This document shows positions 16,939-25,717 of a DNA stretch of 64,000 nt, in pieces; position 1 is the stretch's first letter, and every line of letters begins with the position of its first letter. A program made the position numbers and the translations under genes. Below the pieces are notes generated by a model. That model was not told the origin of the DNA. It saw nothing but the letters and a program-made list of their open reading frames with translations, and made no database searches. The DNA is from Pimelobacter sp. (lineage in GTDB: Bacteria; Actinomycetota; Actinomycetes; Propionibacteriales; Nocardioidaceae), in NCBI GenBank assembly GCA_002698575.1, contig NZZG01000186.1, positions 1,834 through 65,833 of the forward strand, given 5' to 3'.

Positions 16939-18477
16939 TCAGGTGGCGTTGACCAGGCCGCCGCAGGTGAAGTTGCGCCCGCTCACGGAGCTCCACGAGC
17001 TGCCGGAGTACTGGAGGATCTTGGCGCAGGGGGACGTGGTTCCGGCACCGACGGCCATCGGGGCGTGGAGCCCGTTGCTGGTCCACCCCTTGACCTGTGC
17101 GAGCGAGTCCACCAGGGAGGCGCGCGTCAGCTTGCCGCCGAGAGCGGTGGCCTGCTCCACGAAGAGTCGAGCCGCTGACCAGGCGTAGAGCCCGTAGTAG
17201 TTCGGGACAGCGCCGGGAGCGACCTGGTCCAGCCAGCTCCGGTAGAGCGCCATCTCGCGGATTCCGGTGTCGTCGAACAGCTCGGTGGTGCTGAAGACGT
17301 ACACCCCCTGGGCAACGTCACCGGCCTGCTTCAGGTAGTTGGCGTCGTAGATGGTGGGGTCCTGGAAGTACACCTTCGGGGTGAAGCTCTGCTGCTTCAT
17401 CGCCTGCTGCAGCTTGATGGCGAACTGGTAGGGCCCGAAGTACTGCACGAACTGGATGTCGTTGTCCTTCATCTGTTGGGCATAGGTCGCGTAGTTGAAC
17501 TCTGCCGTGTCGATGGGCTGGAGCACGTCGACGTTCATCCCGGCGCGCTCGTAGGCGTTGCGGAACGCCTCGGCGTTGACCTTCGAGGCAGCAACGTTGA
17601 CGTAGAAGATCCCTACGTGCTGGCTGGCCTCGGGTTCCGTCTTCAGCCAGAACTTCGGGATGGTGTCGGAGATCGTCGAGCTCGAGATGGCGTACGCCGC
17701 CCGACAGGTGGAGCACGTCTGTCGCTCCGGGGTGACGGTGAAGGCCCGCAGGTCGGGCAGGCCGCACTTCTGCGCGGTGGCGGCCCCGCCGGCGTCGAAG
17801 GAGGAGACGGATCCGACCGCGGCGAACGACTTCTCGCAGGCGGTCGCGTAGGCCTGCTGGTCGGCGCCGGCATCGGCCCGGCTGTCGAGGGGGAGCAGCT
17901 TGAGGGAGCGCCCGCAGAGCTTCTCGGTCGAGTTGTAGTAGCTGACGAACGCCTGGGTGCCCTGCCGGGCGGCCTCGAAGAGGCCGGGCACAGGGCCGGA
18001 GATGTCGGAGGCGGTGGCGATGGTGATCTCGGAGTCGGTGATCCCCGTGGTGTTCTTGAAGCCGTCGCAGTCGCCGGCCGCTCCGTCCCCCGTGGCGGAG
18101 TTCTCGGCAGGGGTGTCGTTGGCGCCGCCCGAGCCCCCGGCCGCGCCGGGGTCGGTCCCGGAGCCGTCGCCGGAACCGGAGGTGTCTCCGCCGGTGTCCG
18201 GAGGTGCACCGCCGCCACCGCCGGTGGAGTCGGGGACCGACCCGTCGCCCGCACCGGGACCTGCCGGGAGGTCGCCGTCGTCGATGTCCGGGACGGTGCC
18301 GTCGGCAGCCGCACCGGGGGCCGCCGTACCGCCGCTCGTGGTGCCGGTGCCGCGACCCGCGGCAACCTGCTGGGGGTCGAGGTTGGAGCCGCACCCGGCC
18401 AGCGTCAGGCAGGTGACGATCGTGGTCGAGGCCATGGTCGCGACCAGGCGGGTGCGTCGCGGGAGCAAGCGAGGCAT
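16939..18477 (-). CDS. Branched-chain-type ABC substrate-binding lipoprotein
   Basis: A 512-residue lipoprotein. The lipobox LTLAGC places the lipidated Cys at residue 29. A Gly/Asp/Pro/Ser-rich linker (about 35-140) tethers a periplasmic-binding-protein type I domain (ITIATASDISGPVPGLFEAARQG onward), as in LivJ-like receptors. It likely captures a hydrophobic or acyl compound at the cell surface. No permease or ATPase gene is adjacent, so it is an orphan receptor or works with components elsewhere. It is divergent from a TetR gene; the palindrome GTCAACACTGTTGAC sits in its promoter 21 bp before the ATG. Confidence 0.85.
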   Translation of the reverse strand: MPRLLPRRTRLVATMASTTIVTCLTLAGCGSNLDPQQVAAGRGTGTTSGGTAAPGAAADGTVPDIDDGDLPAGPGAGDGSVPDSTGGGGGAPPDTGGDTSGSGDGSGTDPGAAGGSGGANDTPAENSATGDGAAGDCDGFKNTTGITDSEITIATASDISGPVPGLFEAARQGTQAFVSYYNSTEKLCGRSLKLLPLDSRADAGADQQAYATACEKSFAAVGSVSSFDAGGAATAQKCGLPDLRAFTVTPERQTCSTCRAAYAISSSTISDTIPKFWLKTEPEASQHVGIFYVNVAASKVNAEAFRNAYERAGMNVDVLQPIDTAEFNYATYAQQMKDNDIQFVQYFGPYQFAIKLQQAMKQQSFTPKVYFQDPTIYDANYLKQAGDVAQGVYVFSTTELFDDTGIREMALYRSWLDQVAPGAVPNYYGLYAWSAARLFVEQATALGGKLTRASLVDSLAQVKGWTSNGLHAPMAVGAGTTSPCAKILQYSGSSWSSVSGRNFTCGGLVNAT

Positions 18478-18497
18478 GTGGTCTCCAGACGGTGAAA

Positions 18498-18512
18498 GTC
18501 AACACTGTTGAC
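18498..18512. promoter_or_regulatory. TetR-type operator GTCAACA-C-TGTTGAC
   Basis: A perfect 7-bp inverted repeat around a single central base, between the substrate-binding lipoprotein and the divergent TetR gene. It is the probable binding site of that TetR. Confidence 0.6.
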
Positions 18513-18582
18513 AGCCGGGACTGTACGAACCTGGCCAGTGGTGTGTCAACGCTCACAGAGGGCAGCGCATAGGGTCGAGCGC

Positions 18583-19152
18583 GTGACCGAGGCCGCCGCA
18601 AGTCCCCGCAGCGGGTCCGGTGCGCTCACGAAGGAGGCGATCGGCACCGCGGCGCGTCGGCTCTTCGCGCGTCAGGGGTATGCCGGCACCTCGGTGCGCG
18701 CGATCGCGGCCGCGGCGGGTGCCGACCCGGCGCTGGTCATCCGTCACTTCGGCTCCAAGGAGCGACTCTTCCTGGAGACGGTCGCGATCGAGGGTCGCTT
18801 CGACCACGTGACCAACGGACCCCTCGAGTCGCTCGGCCCACGGCTGGTGGAGTCACTGCTGACCGAGGCCCCCGAGATCACGTTCAGCACGTGGCGAGCG
18901 ATGCTGCGCGCCACCGACAGCGACCTCGTGCGCTCGCGCCTGATCGCTGCGATGGAGGAGATGTTCATCGAGCCGCTGGCGCCTCGCCTGCAGGGGCCCG
19001 ACCCCGAGCTGCGGGCGCGACTGGTCGCGGCAGCCATCTCGGGGCTGCTCGACGCCGTGGCGATCCTGACCGACCGGCTCATCGTCGAGGCGTCGGTGGC
19101 ACAGCTCGTCGATCTCTACGGTCGCTCGATCCAAGCCCTCGTCGACGGCTGA
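18583..19152 (+). CDS. TetR/AcrR family transcriptional regulator
   Basis: A 189-residue repressor. The HTH (about residues 18-62) reads AARRLFARQGYAGTSVRAIAAAAG...VIRHFGSKERLFLETV, followed by a TetR C-terminal domain. GTG 18583 follows TAGGGT (18570-18575) by 7 nt, a leaderless start. It is divergent from the substrate-binding lipoprotein and upstream of the LLM/FadD17 genes; the palindrome at 18498-18512 is its likely site. The ligand is unknown. Confidence 0.88.
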   Translation: MTEAAASPRSGSGALTKEAIGTAARRLFARQGYAGTSVRAIAAAAGADPALVIRHFGSKERLFLETVAIEGRFDHVTNGPLESLGPRLVESLLTEAPEITFSTWRAMLRATDSDLVRSRLIAAMEEMFIEPLAPRLQGPDPELRARLVAAAISGLLDAVAILTDRLIVEASVAQLVDLYGRSIQALVDG

Positions 19153-19188
19153 TCCGGCGATCTGGGGGATTCGCTGGACGAAGTGAAC

Positions 19189-19202
19189 TAGAACACGTTC
19201 TA
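19189..19202. promoter_or_regulatory. KstR-like box TAGAACACGTTCTA, copy 1
   Basis: A perfect 14-bp palindrome that fits the published mycobacterial KstR consensus TnnAACnnGTTnnA. It lies 9 bp before the likely ATG of the LLM oxidoreductase (19212). A near-identical box is at 45705-45718. Confidence 0.7.
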
Positions 19203-19211
19203 ATGCGGGAC

Positions 19212-20090
19212 ATGCGCAACGGCCTCGTCCTCTTCTCGTCCGACCGGGGGATCACCCCGGCTGCCCTCGCCCTCGCCGGGGAGGAGCGCGGCTTCGACAC
19301 GATCTACGTGCCGGAGCACACCCACATCCCGGTGCGGCGCGACGCCGCGCACCCGACCGGCGGCGAGTCACTGCCGGACGACCGCTACACCCGGACCCTC
19401 GACCCCTGGATCTCGCTGGCGACAGCCGCCGCGGTGACCTCGCGGATCCGGCTCTCGACGGCGGTCGCCCTGCCCGTCGAGTCGGACCCGATCACCCTGG
19501 CCAAGCAGATCGCCACGCTCGACCACCTCTCCGGCGGCCGCGTGAGCATCGGGGCCGGCTTCGGGTGGAACACCGACGAGCTCGAGGACCACCACGTGCC
19601 GCCCGGCAAGCGTCGTACGGTCCTCAAGGAGTACGTCGAGGCGATGCGCTCGCTGTGGACCGACGAGGAGGCCTCCTACGACGGGGAGTTCGTCTCGTTC
19701 GGGCCCTCCTGGGCCTACCCCAAGCCGGTGCAGCAGCACATCCCACTGGTGATCGGGGCCGGGGCCGGGCCCAAGACGTTCGCCTGGATCGCCGCCCACG
19801 CCGACGGCTGGATGACGACGCCGATCGAGCAGGACATCAGCGCCAAGTGCGCCTTGCTGCGCACGTCCTGGGCCGAGGCCGGTCGCGACGGCGAGCCGCA
19901 GATCCACGTGCTCATCGCCTCAAAACCATCGCCCGAGGACCTCGCCGGCTGGGCGGAGGCGGGTGCCACCGACCTGATCTGGGGGGTGCCGGACAAGTCC
20001 GAGGACGAGGTGATGGCCTACCTCGACCGGCTGGCCGACCGGATCGGCCTCACCGCCGGCGTCGGCACCACCGCCGGGAGCGTGGCCTGA
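19212..20090 (+). CDS. LLM class (F420-dependent type) oxidoreductase
   Basis: A 292-residue luciferase-like TIM-barrel flavoprotein, starting MRNGLVLFSSDRGI and containing LDHLSGGRVSIGAGFGWN, the hallmark of F420-dependent LLM oxidoreductases. Such enzymes reduce or oxidise lipophilic substrates with coenzyme F420. ATG 19212 is preferred by analogy with the other KstR-box promoter; ATG 19203 is in frame and touches the box. It is coupled to the following CoA ligase by TGATG. The box suggests control by a sterol-responsive KstR-type repressor. Confidence 0.87.
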   Translation: MRNGLVLFSSDRGITPAALALAGEERGFDTIYVPEHTHIPVRRDAAHPTGGESLPDDRYTRTLDPWISLATAAAVTSRIRLSTAVALPVESDPITLAKQIATLDHLSGGRVSIGAGFGWNTDELEDHHVPPGKRRTVLKEYVEAMRSLWTDEEASYDGEFVSFGPSWAYPKPVQQHIPLVIGAGAGPKTFAWIAAHADGWMTTPIEQDISAKCALLRTSWAEAGRDGEPQIHVLIASKPSPEDLAGWAEAGATDLIWGVPDKSEDEVMAYLDRLADRIGLTAGVGTTAGSVA

Positions 20091-21673
20091 TGGCGGAGAC
20101 GGTCCAGCAGCTGCTGCGCGAGCGCGCCGAGGACGACAGCACCGCGATCATCCACGACGGACGCTCGCAGACCTGGCGCGAGCACATCGCGGAGAGTGCG
20201 CAGATCGCCGCTGCGTTGATCGGGGTCGCGGACGCCGAGCGACCGGTGCACGTGGGCACGCTGCTCGGCAACACCCCGGACATGCTGCGGATGATGGCGG
20301 CGGCGGGGCTCGGAGGCTTCACCCTGTGCGGCATCAACACCACGCGGCGCGGGGAGGGGCTGGTCGCCGACATCCGTCGCTCGGAGTGCCAGGTCCTGGT
20401 CACCGACAACGAGCACCGCCCGCTCCTCGAGGGGCTCGACCTGGGAGACGTCCGGGTCCTCGACACCTCCAGCGGGGAGTGGGCCGAGCTGGTCGCCGGT
20501 GCCGGTGAGCTGACGCCGCACCGAGAGGTCGAGGCGATGGACACCTTCATGATGATCTTCACCTCCGGCACCAGCGGTGACCCCAAGGCCGTGCAGGTCG
20601 CCCACCTGATGGTGCTCTTCTCGGGCCTCAACCTGGTCGACCGGTTCTCGATGACCAGCGACGACGTCTGCTACCTCTCGATGCCGCTGTTCCACTCCAA
20701 CGCGGTGGTCGCGGGCTGGGCGGTCGCGCTCGGGTCCGGGGCGGCGATGGTGCCGACGAAGTTCTCCGCGAGCCGGTTCCTCGACGACGTGCGCACCCAC
20801 GGCGTGACCTACATGAACTACGTCGGCAAGCCGCTGGCCTACGTGCTCGCAACCCCCGAGCAGCCCGACGACGCCGACAACCCCCTGCGCACCGCCTTCG
20901 GCAATGAGGCCGGCGACCGCAACATCGACGAGTTCGCCCGCCGCTTCGGCTGCTCGGTGGTGGACGGCTTCGGCTCGACCGAGCTGGCCATCATCATCCT
21001 GCGCGAGGACGGGTGCCCGCCGGGATCGATCGGCAAGGGGATGGACGGCGTCGCGATCTACGACAGCGAGAGCGTTGCCGAGTGCGCGATCGCGGAGTTC
21101 GACGAGCACGGCGCGCTGACCAACGCCGACCAGTCCGTCGGCGAGCTGGTCAACACCACCGGTGGCGGCTACTTCCAGGGGTACTACAACGACCCGAAGG
21201 CCAACGAGGACCGGATGCGGCACGGGATGTACTGGTCGGGCGACCTGGCCTACAAGGACGGTGACGGCTGGATCTACCTGGCCGGACGCACCGCCGACTG
21301 GATGCGGGTGGACGGGGAGAACCTCGCCGCCGCGCCCATCGAGCGGATCCTCTCGCGGCTGGAGACGATCAACCAGGTGGCGGTCTACGCCGTGCCCGAC
21401 GACGTGGGTGACCAGGTGATGGCCGCGATCGTGCTCAACGACGACGCGACCCTGGAGCCCGCCGAGCTCGAGGAGTTCCTCGCCGCCCAGCCCGACCTGT
21501 CGCCCAAGGCCTGGCCGCGCTTCGTCCGTCTGGCGCCGTCCCTGCCGAGCACCGCGACCAACAAGGTCCTCAAGCGTGCCCTCATCGCCGAGGGGATCAC
21601 GCCCGGCGACGGCGTCCTCTGGTCACGCCAGCCGCGCGGCACGTCGTACGGCCCGAGCCTGGCCCTGACGTGA
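20090..21673 (+). CDS. FadD17-like acyl-CoA synthetase
   Basis: A 527-residue ANL-superfamily ligase that would activate a carboxylic acid to its CoA thioester via an acyl-adenylate. The P-loop is FTSGTSGDPKAV (about 156-167), followed by GFGSTELA (A5), YWSGDLAYKDGDGW (A7) and a C-terminal Lys region (TATNKVLKR). The overall reading resembles mycobacterial FadD17, linked to steroid side-chain activation. Its start overlaps the LLM stop (20088-20092), and it lies behind the KstR-like box. Substrate unproven. Confidence 0.85.
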   Translation: MAETVQQLLRERAEDDSTAIIHDGRSQTWREHIAESAQIAAALIGVADAERPVHVGTLLGNTPDMLRMMAAAGLGGFTLCGINTTRRGEGLVADIRRSECQVLVTDNEHRPLLEGLDLGDVRVLDTSSGEWAELVAGAGELTPHREVEAMDTFMMIFTSGTSGDPKAVQVAHLMVLFSGLNLVDRFSMTSDDVCYLSMPLFHSNAVVAGWAVALGSGAAMVPTKFSASRFLDDVRTHGVTYMNYVGKPLAYVLATPEQPDDADNPLRTAFGNEAGDRNIDEFARRFGCSVVDGFGSTELAIIILREDGCPPGSIGKGMDGVAIYDSESVAECAIAEFDEHGALTNADQSVGELVNTTGGGYFQGYYNDPKANEDRMRHGMYWSGDLAYKDGDGWIYLAGRTADWMRVDGENLAAAPIERILSRLETINQVAVYAVPDDVGDQVMAAIVLNDDATLEPAELEEFLAAQPDLSPKAWPRFVRLAPSLPSTATNKVLKRALIAEGITPGDGVLWSRQPRGTSYGPSLALT

Positions 21674-22191
21674 ACCACCGCAGCCCGCGACCCGCCCGCC
21701 CGCCCTTCGGTGGCGAGCGGGCGCGGGCCGTGGCGCGCCGGGTCGGACCGGTGCTGCTGGTGGTCGTGGGTCTGCTCGCCGCCCTGGCCGTGTACGACGG
21801 CGTGGCCGGCGACTCCGGGAACGCCGGCGTCTCCGACAGCTACCGCGTGGTGGCCGACGACGAGTCGTGGCTCGGCTACCTGCCTGCCGACGGTGACGTG
21901 CCGGGGCTGTCGGTCGCCGGGCTGACGACCGTCGAGAACGACGGCCCGGTCTCGCGCCGCGTCGACTTCGTCGTGCCCGGTGTGCCGGACGGAGCGGTCT
22001 CGCTGTGCTTCGTCGGCTTCGAGGGCGACCTCGCCGTGGCCTGTCCCGACGCGGTGCTGCTGGGCCAGGTCCGGCGCTCGGTCGGTCTGCCGTACGTCGG
22101 GTTGGTCGGCCCGATCGGGGCCCTGGACTGGCTCGGGGTCTACGGGTCACCGACTCCCGAGCTCGACGACCTGGACTACCTGCGCCGCTGA
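21670..22191 (+). CDS. Hypothetical membrane-anchored protein
   Basis: A 173-residue protein with a basic Pro/Arg-rich cytoplasmic start, one transmembrane helix (about 25-45, VGPVLLVVVGLLAALAVYDG) and an extracytoplasmic domain with two cysteines. GTG 21670 overlaps the ligase stop (GTGA), so it belongs to the LLM/FadD17 operon. I do not recognise the family. Confidence 0.65.
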   Translation: MNHRSPRPARPPFGGERARAVARRVGPVLLVVVGLLAALAVYDGVAGDSGNAGVSDSYRVVADDESWLGYLPADGDVPGLSVAGLTTVENDGPVSRRVDFVVPGVPDGAVSLCFVGFEGDLAVACPDAVLLGQVRRSVGLPYVGLVGPIGALDWLGVYGSPTPELDDLDYLRR

Positions 22192-22285
22192 GGCGCGCAC
22201 CCGTCGGTGGTGGGGGAGCGCGTCCGCGGGCGGGTCGGTGGGTGGCGGCGCGCACAGCTGAGCGCGCTCCGAGCGCTACGGCGGC

Positions 22286-22913
22286 GTGATGAAGATGCGG
22301 CGTGCATCCGATCGGGTGCTGCTCTACACCCAGCGCGGGATCGGTGGCCCGGGTCAGGGGCACCGTGTCGTCACGTCCGCCCATCTCGCGGTGCCGCGTG
22401 GCAAACCTCCGAAGGAAGGCTGGCCGATCATCACCTGGGGTCACGGGACCTCGGGGATCGCCGACCCGTGCGCGTTCACCCGCGACTCCAACCTGGAGGA
22501 CGTCGCCAAGCACGGGCCGCTGCTGCAGGGGTGGATCGACAACGGCTGGGCGGTGGTGCGCTCCGACTACGAAGGTCTCGGCACGGCCACCCCCCCACCC
22601 CTACCTGGTCGGTCGCTGCGAGGGCCGCTCGCTGCTCGACGCTGTCTGTGCGGCCCGCGACCACGCGGTGCTGCGCCGGATCCGCCAGAACTCGGTGGAG
22701 CGCATCACACCCACCAGCAGGGTGATGCTCCTGCAGGGGCTGGCCGACACCACGGTTGTCGCCCCGTCCACGACGCTGCTCGGCACGACGTACCAGGCAG
22801 CGGGAGTCAACCTCGTCTTCCGCACCTATCCCCGGAGCACGCACGCCTCGGTCGCGCTCGACGGCGCGGCGGACGCGACCCGTTTCCTCGCGCGGGTGCT
22901 CGCGATGAGGTGA
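22286..22913 (+). pseudogene. Decayed secretory-lipase (LIP family) gene
   Basis: The 5' part (start GTG 22286) encodes a lipase-like stretch IITWGHGTSGIADPC...VRSDYEGLG. At a run of seven C (22590-22596) the frame shifts by one base, after which the other frame continues PHPYLVGR...RSLLDAV and later LLQGLADTTVV...THASVALDGA. Between RSLLDAVCAARDH and that C-terminal block, the segment that should hold the GxSxG nucleophile is missing, and there is no signal peptide. So it combines 5' truncation, internal deletion and a frameshift. The lone C insertion could be a sequencing error, but the missing core could not. Confidence 0.75.
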
Positions 22914-23043
22914 GCGAGGCGAACTTCCACGCCTATCCCTGATGTTCCTCGGCGTTGCGACCCCCGGGAACATCGGGAATCCCCGGTGAGCCGGGGATTC
23001 CTGCACGGGCGGGCCTTGCGCGCCCAAGCGAACTCGATCTAGT

Positions 23044-23059
23044 CTGGACACGTGTCCAG
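23044..23059. promoter_or_regulatory. Perfect palindromic operator over a TetR start codon
   Basis: CTGGACACGTGTCCAG, 16 bp, fully self-complementary. The GTG start of the TetR gene (23052) lies inside it and the -10 TAGTCT (23040-23045) touches its left edge. It is the likely auto-operator of the CYP51-cluster TetR. The core GGACANNTGTCC recurs at 34563-34574. Confidence 0.75.
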
Positions 23060-23630
23060 TCAGGTGTTCAGAACTCCGCGTCAGGGCCTGCGCTCCCGGC
23101 AGGCGGAGACGCTGACCAAGCTCCTCGTCGCCGGCGAGGAGGAACTGCGCTCCGTCGGCCACGAGGCCCTCACGGTGCGCACGGTCGCGGCGCGGGCCGG
23201 GGTCTCGCCGGCCACCGCCTACACCTACCTGGCCTCGAAGAACCACCTCTTCGCAGAGCTCTTCCTCGGCTACCTGGCCGAGGACGCCGAGCACGAGGCG
23301 AGTGGCGCCGACGCCGTCGACCGGGTTCGCAGCGTCACTCGTCAGATGGCGCACCGGCTTGCCGCCGCTCCCGAGCTGGCGGCAGCGGTCACGCCGGCCC
23401 TGCTCAGCTCCGACCCCGACGTCGAGCGGCTGCGGCTGAGGATCGGCGCCGAGTTCGTGCGGCGCTTCGCCGACGCCCTCGCCGGGGATGGGGACGACGA
23501 GCTCGTCGAGGCCTTGACCCTGGCCTTCTCCGGAGCCCTGCTGCAGGCGGGCATGGGCCTGCTGACCTACACCGAGATGGGCGACCGGCTCGACACCGTC
23601 GTCGCCACGATCCTGCGAGGCAACGTCTGA
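23052..23630 (+). CDS. TetR regulator of the CYP123/CYP51 cluster
   Basis: A 192-residue repressor with the HTH at about 15-62 (ALTVRTVAARAGVSPATAYTYLASKNHLF) and an all-helical C-terminal domain. Its position directly before CYP123-like, SDR and CYP51 genes equals that of Rv0767c in M. tuberculosis (known synteny, recalled). The start GTG is leaderless and embedded in the palindrome at 23044-23059, so the protein probably represses its own operon. The stop overlaps the CYP start (TGATG). Confidence 0.88.
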   Translation: MSSQVFRTPRQGLRSRQAETLTKLLVAGEEELRSVGHEALTVRTVAARAGVSPATAYTYLASKNHLFAELFLGYLAEDAEHEASGADAVDRVRSVTRQMAHRLAAAPELAAAVTPALLSSDPDVERLRLRIGAEFVRRFADALAGDGDDELVEALTLAFSGALLQAGMGLLTYTEMGDRLDTVVATILRGNV

Positions 23631-24904
23631 TGACGACCACCGACGACCACCGCGGCGCCGGCAGGGCGAGCGACCCGGGCCCGATCGTGTTCGACCCCTT
23701 CGACTACGGCTTCCAGGAGGACCCGTACCCGGTCTACGCCCGGTGTCGCGCCGAGGAGCCGCTGCACCACAACACGACCCACGACTTCTGGGTGCTCACC
23801 CGCCATGCCGACGTGCAGCAGGCGTTCCGCACCGAGGGGGTCTACTCCAACGCGATGGGCGTCTCGCTCGAGCCCAGTGCCTGGGGCCCGCACGCCCACA
23901 AGGTGATGTCGTTCCTCGGGATGGACGGCGATCGGCAGAAGCGGTTGCGCTCCCTGGTGTCCAAGGGCTTCACGCCGCGTCGCGTCACCGAGCTCGCGCC
24001 CCAGATCGAGCGGCTCACCGACCACTACCTGTCCCGCTGCCTCGAGCTCGCCGAGAGCGGGCAGGGCTTCGACTGGATCAAGGACTTCGCCGGCAAGCTC
24101 CCGATGGACGTCATCTCCGAGATGATGGGCGTGCCCCAGTCCGACCGGGACGAGGTACGCCGCCTGGCCGACATCGTCGTGCACCGCGAGGACGGCGTGC
24201 ACGACGTGCCGCAGGCCGGGGTGACGGCCTCGCTCGACCTCGTCGTCTACTACGCCGAGATGGTGGCCGCGCGCAAGAAGCAGCCGACCGACGACCTCAC
24301 CTCGGCGCTGCTGGCTGCCGAGATCGACGGCGACAAGCTCGAGGACGACGAGATCATCGCCTTCCTCTTCCTGATGGTCGTGGCCGGCAACGAGACGACC
24401 ACCAAGCTGCTCGGTCACGCGCTGTTCCACCTGACCCGCCACCCGAGCCAGTACGACGACGTCTTCGCTGCCCCGCGGCTGGCGACGGGCCTCGAGCTCG
24501 TCGACCCGTGGATCGAGGAGACGCTGCGCTTCGACACCTCCAGCCAGGTGCTGGCCCGCCACCTCCTCGCCGACGTCGAGGTCGAGGGCGTCGTCGCCCC
24601 GGCCGGCGCCAAGCTCGCGCTGTGCGTCGGCTCGGCCAACCGCGACGAGCGGGTCTTCACGGCCGCCGACGAGTTCGACGTCCACCGACCCAAGGAGGAG
24701 CTGTCGCAGTTGGTCAGCTTCGGCGGTGGGCGGCACTTCTGCCTCGGCGCCAACCTGGCGCGGCTCGAGGCGAGGATCGCGCTGCGCGAGCTGGTCACCC
24801 GGGTCAAGCGGATCGAGGTGGCCCACGACGAGTGCCTGCGTGTGCACTCGGTCAGCGTGCGCGGATTCTCGTCCGTCCCCGTCTCCTCGATCGAGGTGCG
24901 CTGA
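23630..24904 (+). CDS. Cytochrome P450, CYP123-like
   Basis: A 424-residue soluble P450. It has the I-helix oxygen-binding AGNETTTK (about 252), ExxR in EETLRF, and heme loop FGGGRHFCLG with the ligand Cys near residue 370. Its place between the TetR and SDR-CYP51 genes matches cyp123 (Rv0766c) of the M. tuberculosis cyp51 region; the family assignment rests on this context and general reading. It hydroxylates an unknown, probably lipophilic, substrate using electrons from the clustered 3Fe-4S ferredoxin. Confidence 0.85.
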   Translation: MTTTDDHRGAGRASDPGPIVFDPFDYGFQEDPYPVYARCRAEEPLHHNTTHDFWVLTRHADVQQAFRTEGVYSNAMGVSLEPSAWGPHAHKVMSFLGMDGDRQKRLRSLVSKGFTPRRVTELAPQIERLTDHYLSRCLELAESGQGFDWIKDFAGKLPMDVISEMMGVPQSDRDEVRRLADIVVHREDGVHDVPQAGVTASLDLVVYYAEMVAARKKQPTDDLTSALLAAEIDGDKLEDDEIIAFLFLMVVAGNETTTKLLGHALFHLTRHPSQYDDVFAAPRLATGLELVDPWIEETLRFDTSSQVLARHLLADVEVEGVVAPAGAKLALCVGSANRDERVFTAADEFDVHRPKEELSQLVSFGGGRHFCLGANLARLEARIALRELVTRVKRIEVAHDECLRVHSVSVRGFSSVPVSSIEVR

Positions 24905-24907
24905 GGC

Positions 24908-25717
24908 ATGGGCAGGGCGAAGTACGAGCGGCCCGATCGCCGTCCGGCGGTTATCACCGGTGCCTCGTCCGGGATCGGCGCGGCGACCGCGTTGACCTTC
25001 GCGGCGGCCGGCTACCCGGTCGCCCTCGGCGCCCGGCGCGTCGACAAGCTCGACGAGGTCGCCGCGCAGATCCGTGAGGCCGGAGGAGAGGTCGCGGTCG
25101 CAGCGCTCGACGTCACCGACGGCGACTCCGTCCAGCAGTTCGCCGTCGAGGTCACCGAGGCGCTGGGCGACATCGAGACCGTCGTCTCCAACGCCGGCGC
25201 CGTGGCGCCCGGGGTGATCGCCGAGGTCGACTCCGAGCGGTTCTCCCGCGAGCTGGACCTCAACATCACCGGTGCGCACCGTCTGGTGCGTGCCTTCGTG
25301 CCGGCCATGATCGCGCGCCGTCGCGGGGACGTCGTCTTCGTCTCCTCCGACGTCGCCGTGCGCGCCCGCCCCTTCATGTCGTCGTACGCCGCAGGCAAGT
25401 GGGGGCTGGAGGGGATGGCCCACGCGCTGCAGATGGAGCTCGAGGGGTCCGGCGTCCGGGCCTCGATCGTGCGGCCCGGGCCGACGTGGAGCGAGATAGG
25501 CACCGACTGGGACGTCGACGAGGCGGCCACGGTGCTCAACGCCTGGGTCAGGTTCGGTCTGGCCCGCCACCCGCACTTCATGGAGCCGCAAGCGATCGCC
25601 GACGCGATCGCGATGGTCGTCGCGGCCCCGCGCGGCGTCCACCTCAACCTGATCGAAGTCTCACCCGAAGCCCCCGTGGCAGAACCCGCGCCCGCACCTG
25701 TGGAGGACCGCGCATGA
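24908..25717 (+). CDS. SDR family oxidoreductase of the CYP51 cluster
   Basis: A 269-residue short-chain dehydrogenase. It has TGASSGIG (about 17-24), the active-site YAAGK (about 159-163), and NAG in SNAGAVAPG. The C-terminal tail is rich in Pro/Glu/Ala. It begins 3 bp after the CYP123-like stop and its own stop overlaps the CYP51 ATG (ATGA, 25714-25717). The counterpart is Rv0765c. Likely function: oxidising the alcohol made by one of the two P450s. Confidence 0.88.
   Translation: MGRAKYERPDRRPAVITGASSGIGAATALTFAAAGYPVALGARRVDKLDEVAAQIREAGGEVAVAALDVTDGDSVQQFAVEVTEALGDIETVVSNAGAVAPGVIAEVDSERFSRELDLNITGAHRLVRAFVPAMIARRRGDVVFVSSDVAVRARPFMSSYAAGKWGLEGMAHALQMELEGSGVRASIVRPGPTWSEIGTDWDVDEAATVLNAWVRFGLARHPHFMEPQAIADAIAMVVAAPRGVHLNLIEVSPEAPVAEPAPAPVEDRA

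Noticed and set aside
19189..19202. Possible LexA/SOS box (GAAC...GTTC)
   Set aside because: The SOS consensus needs four bases between GAAC and GTTC; here there are two, as in the KstR consensus.
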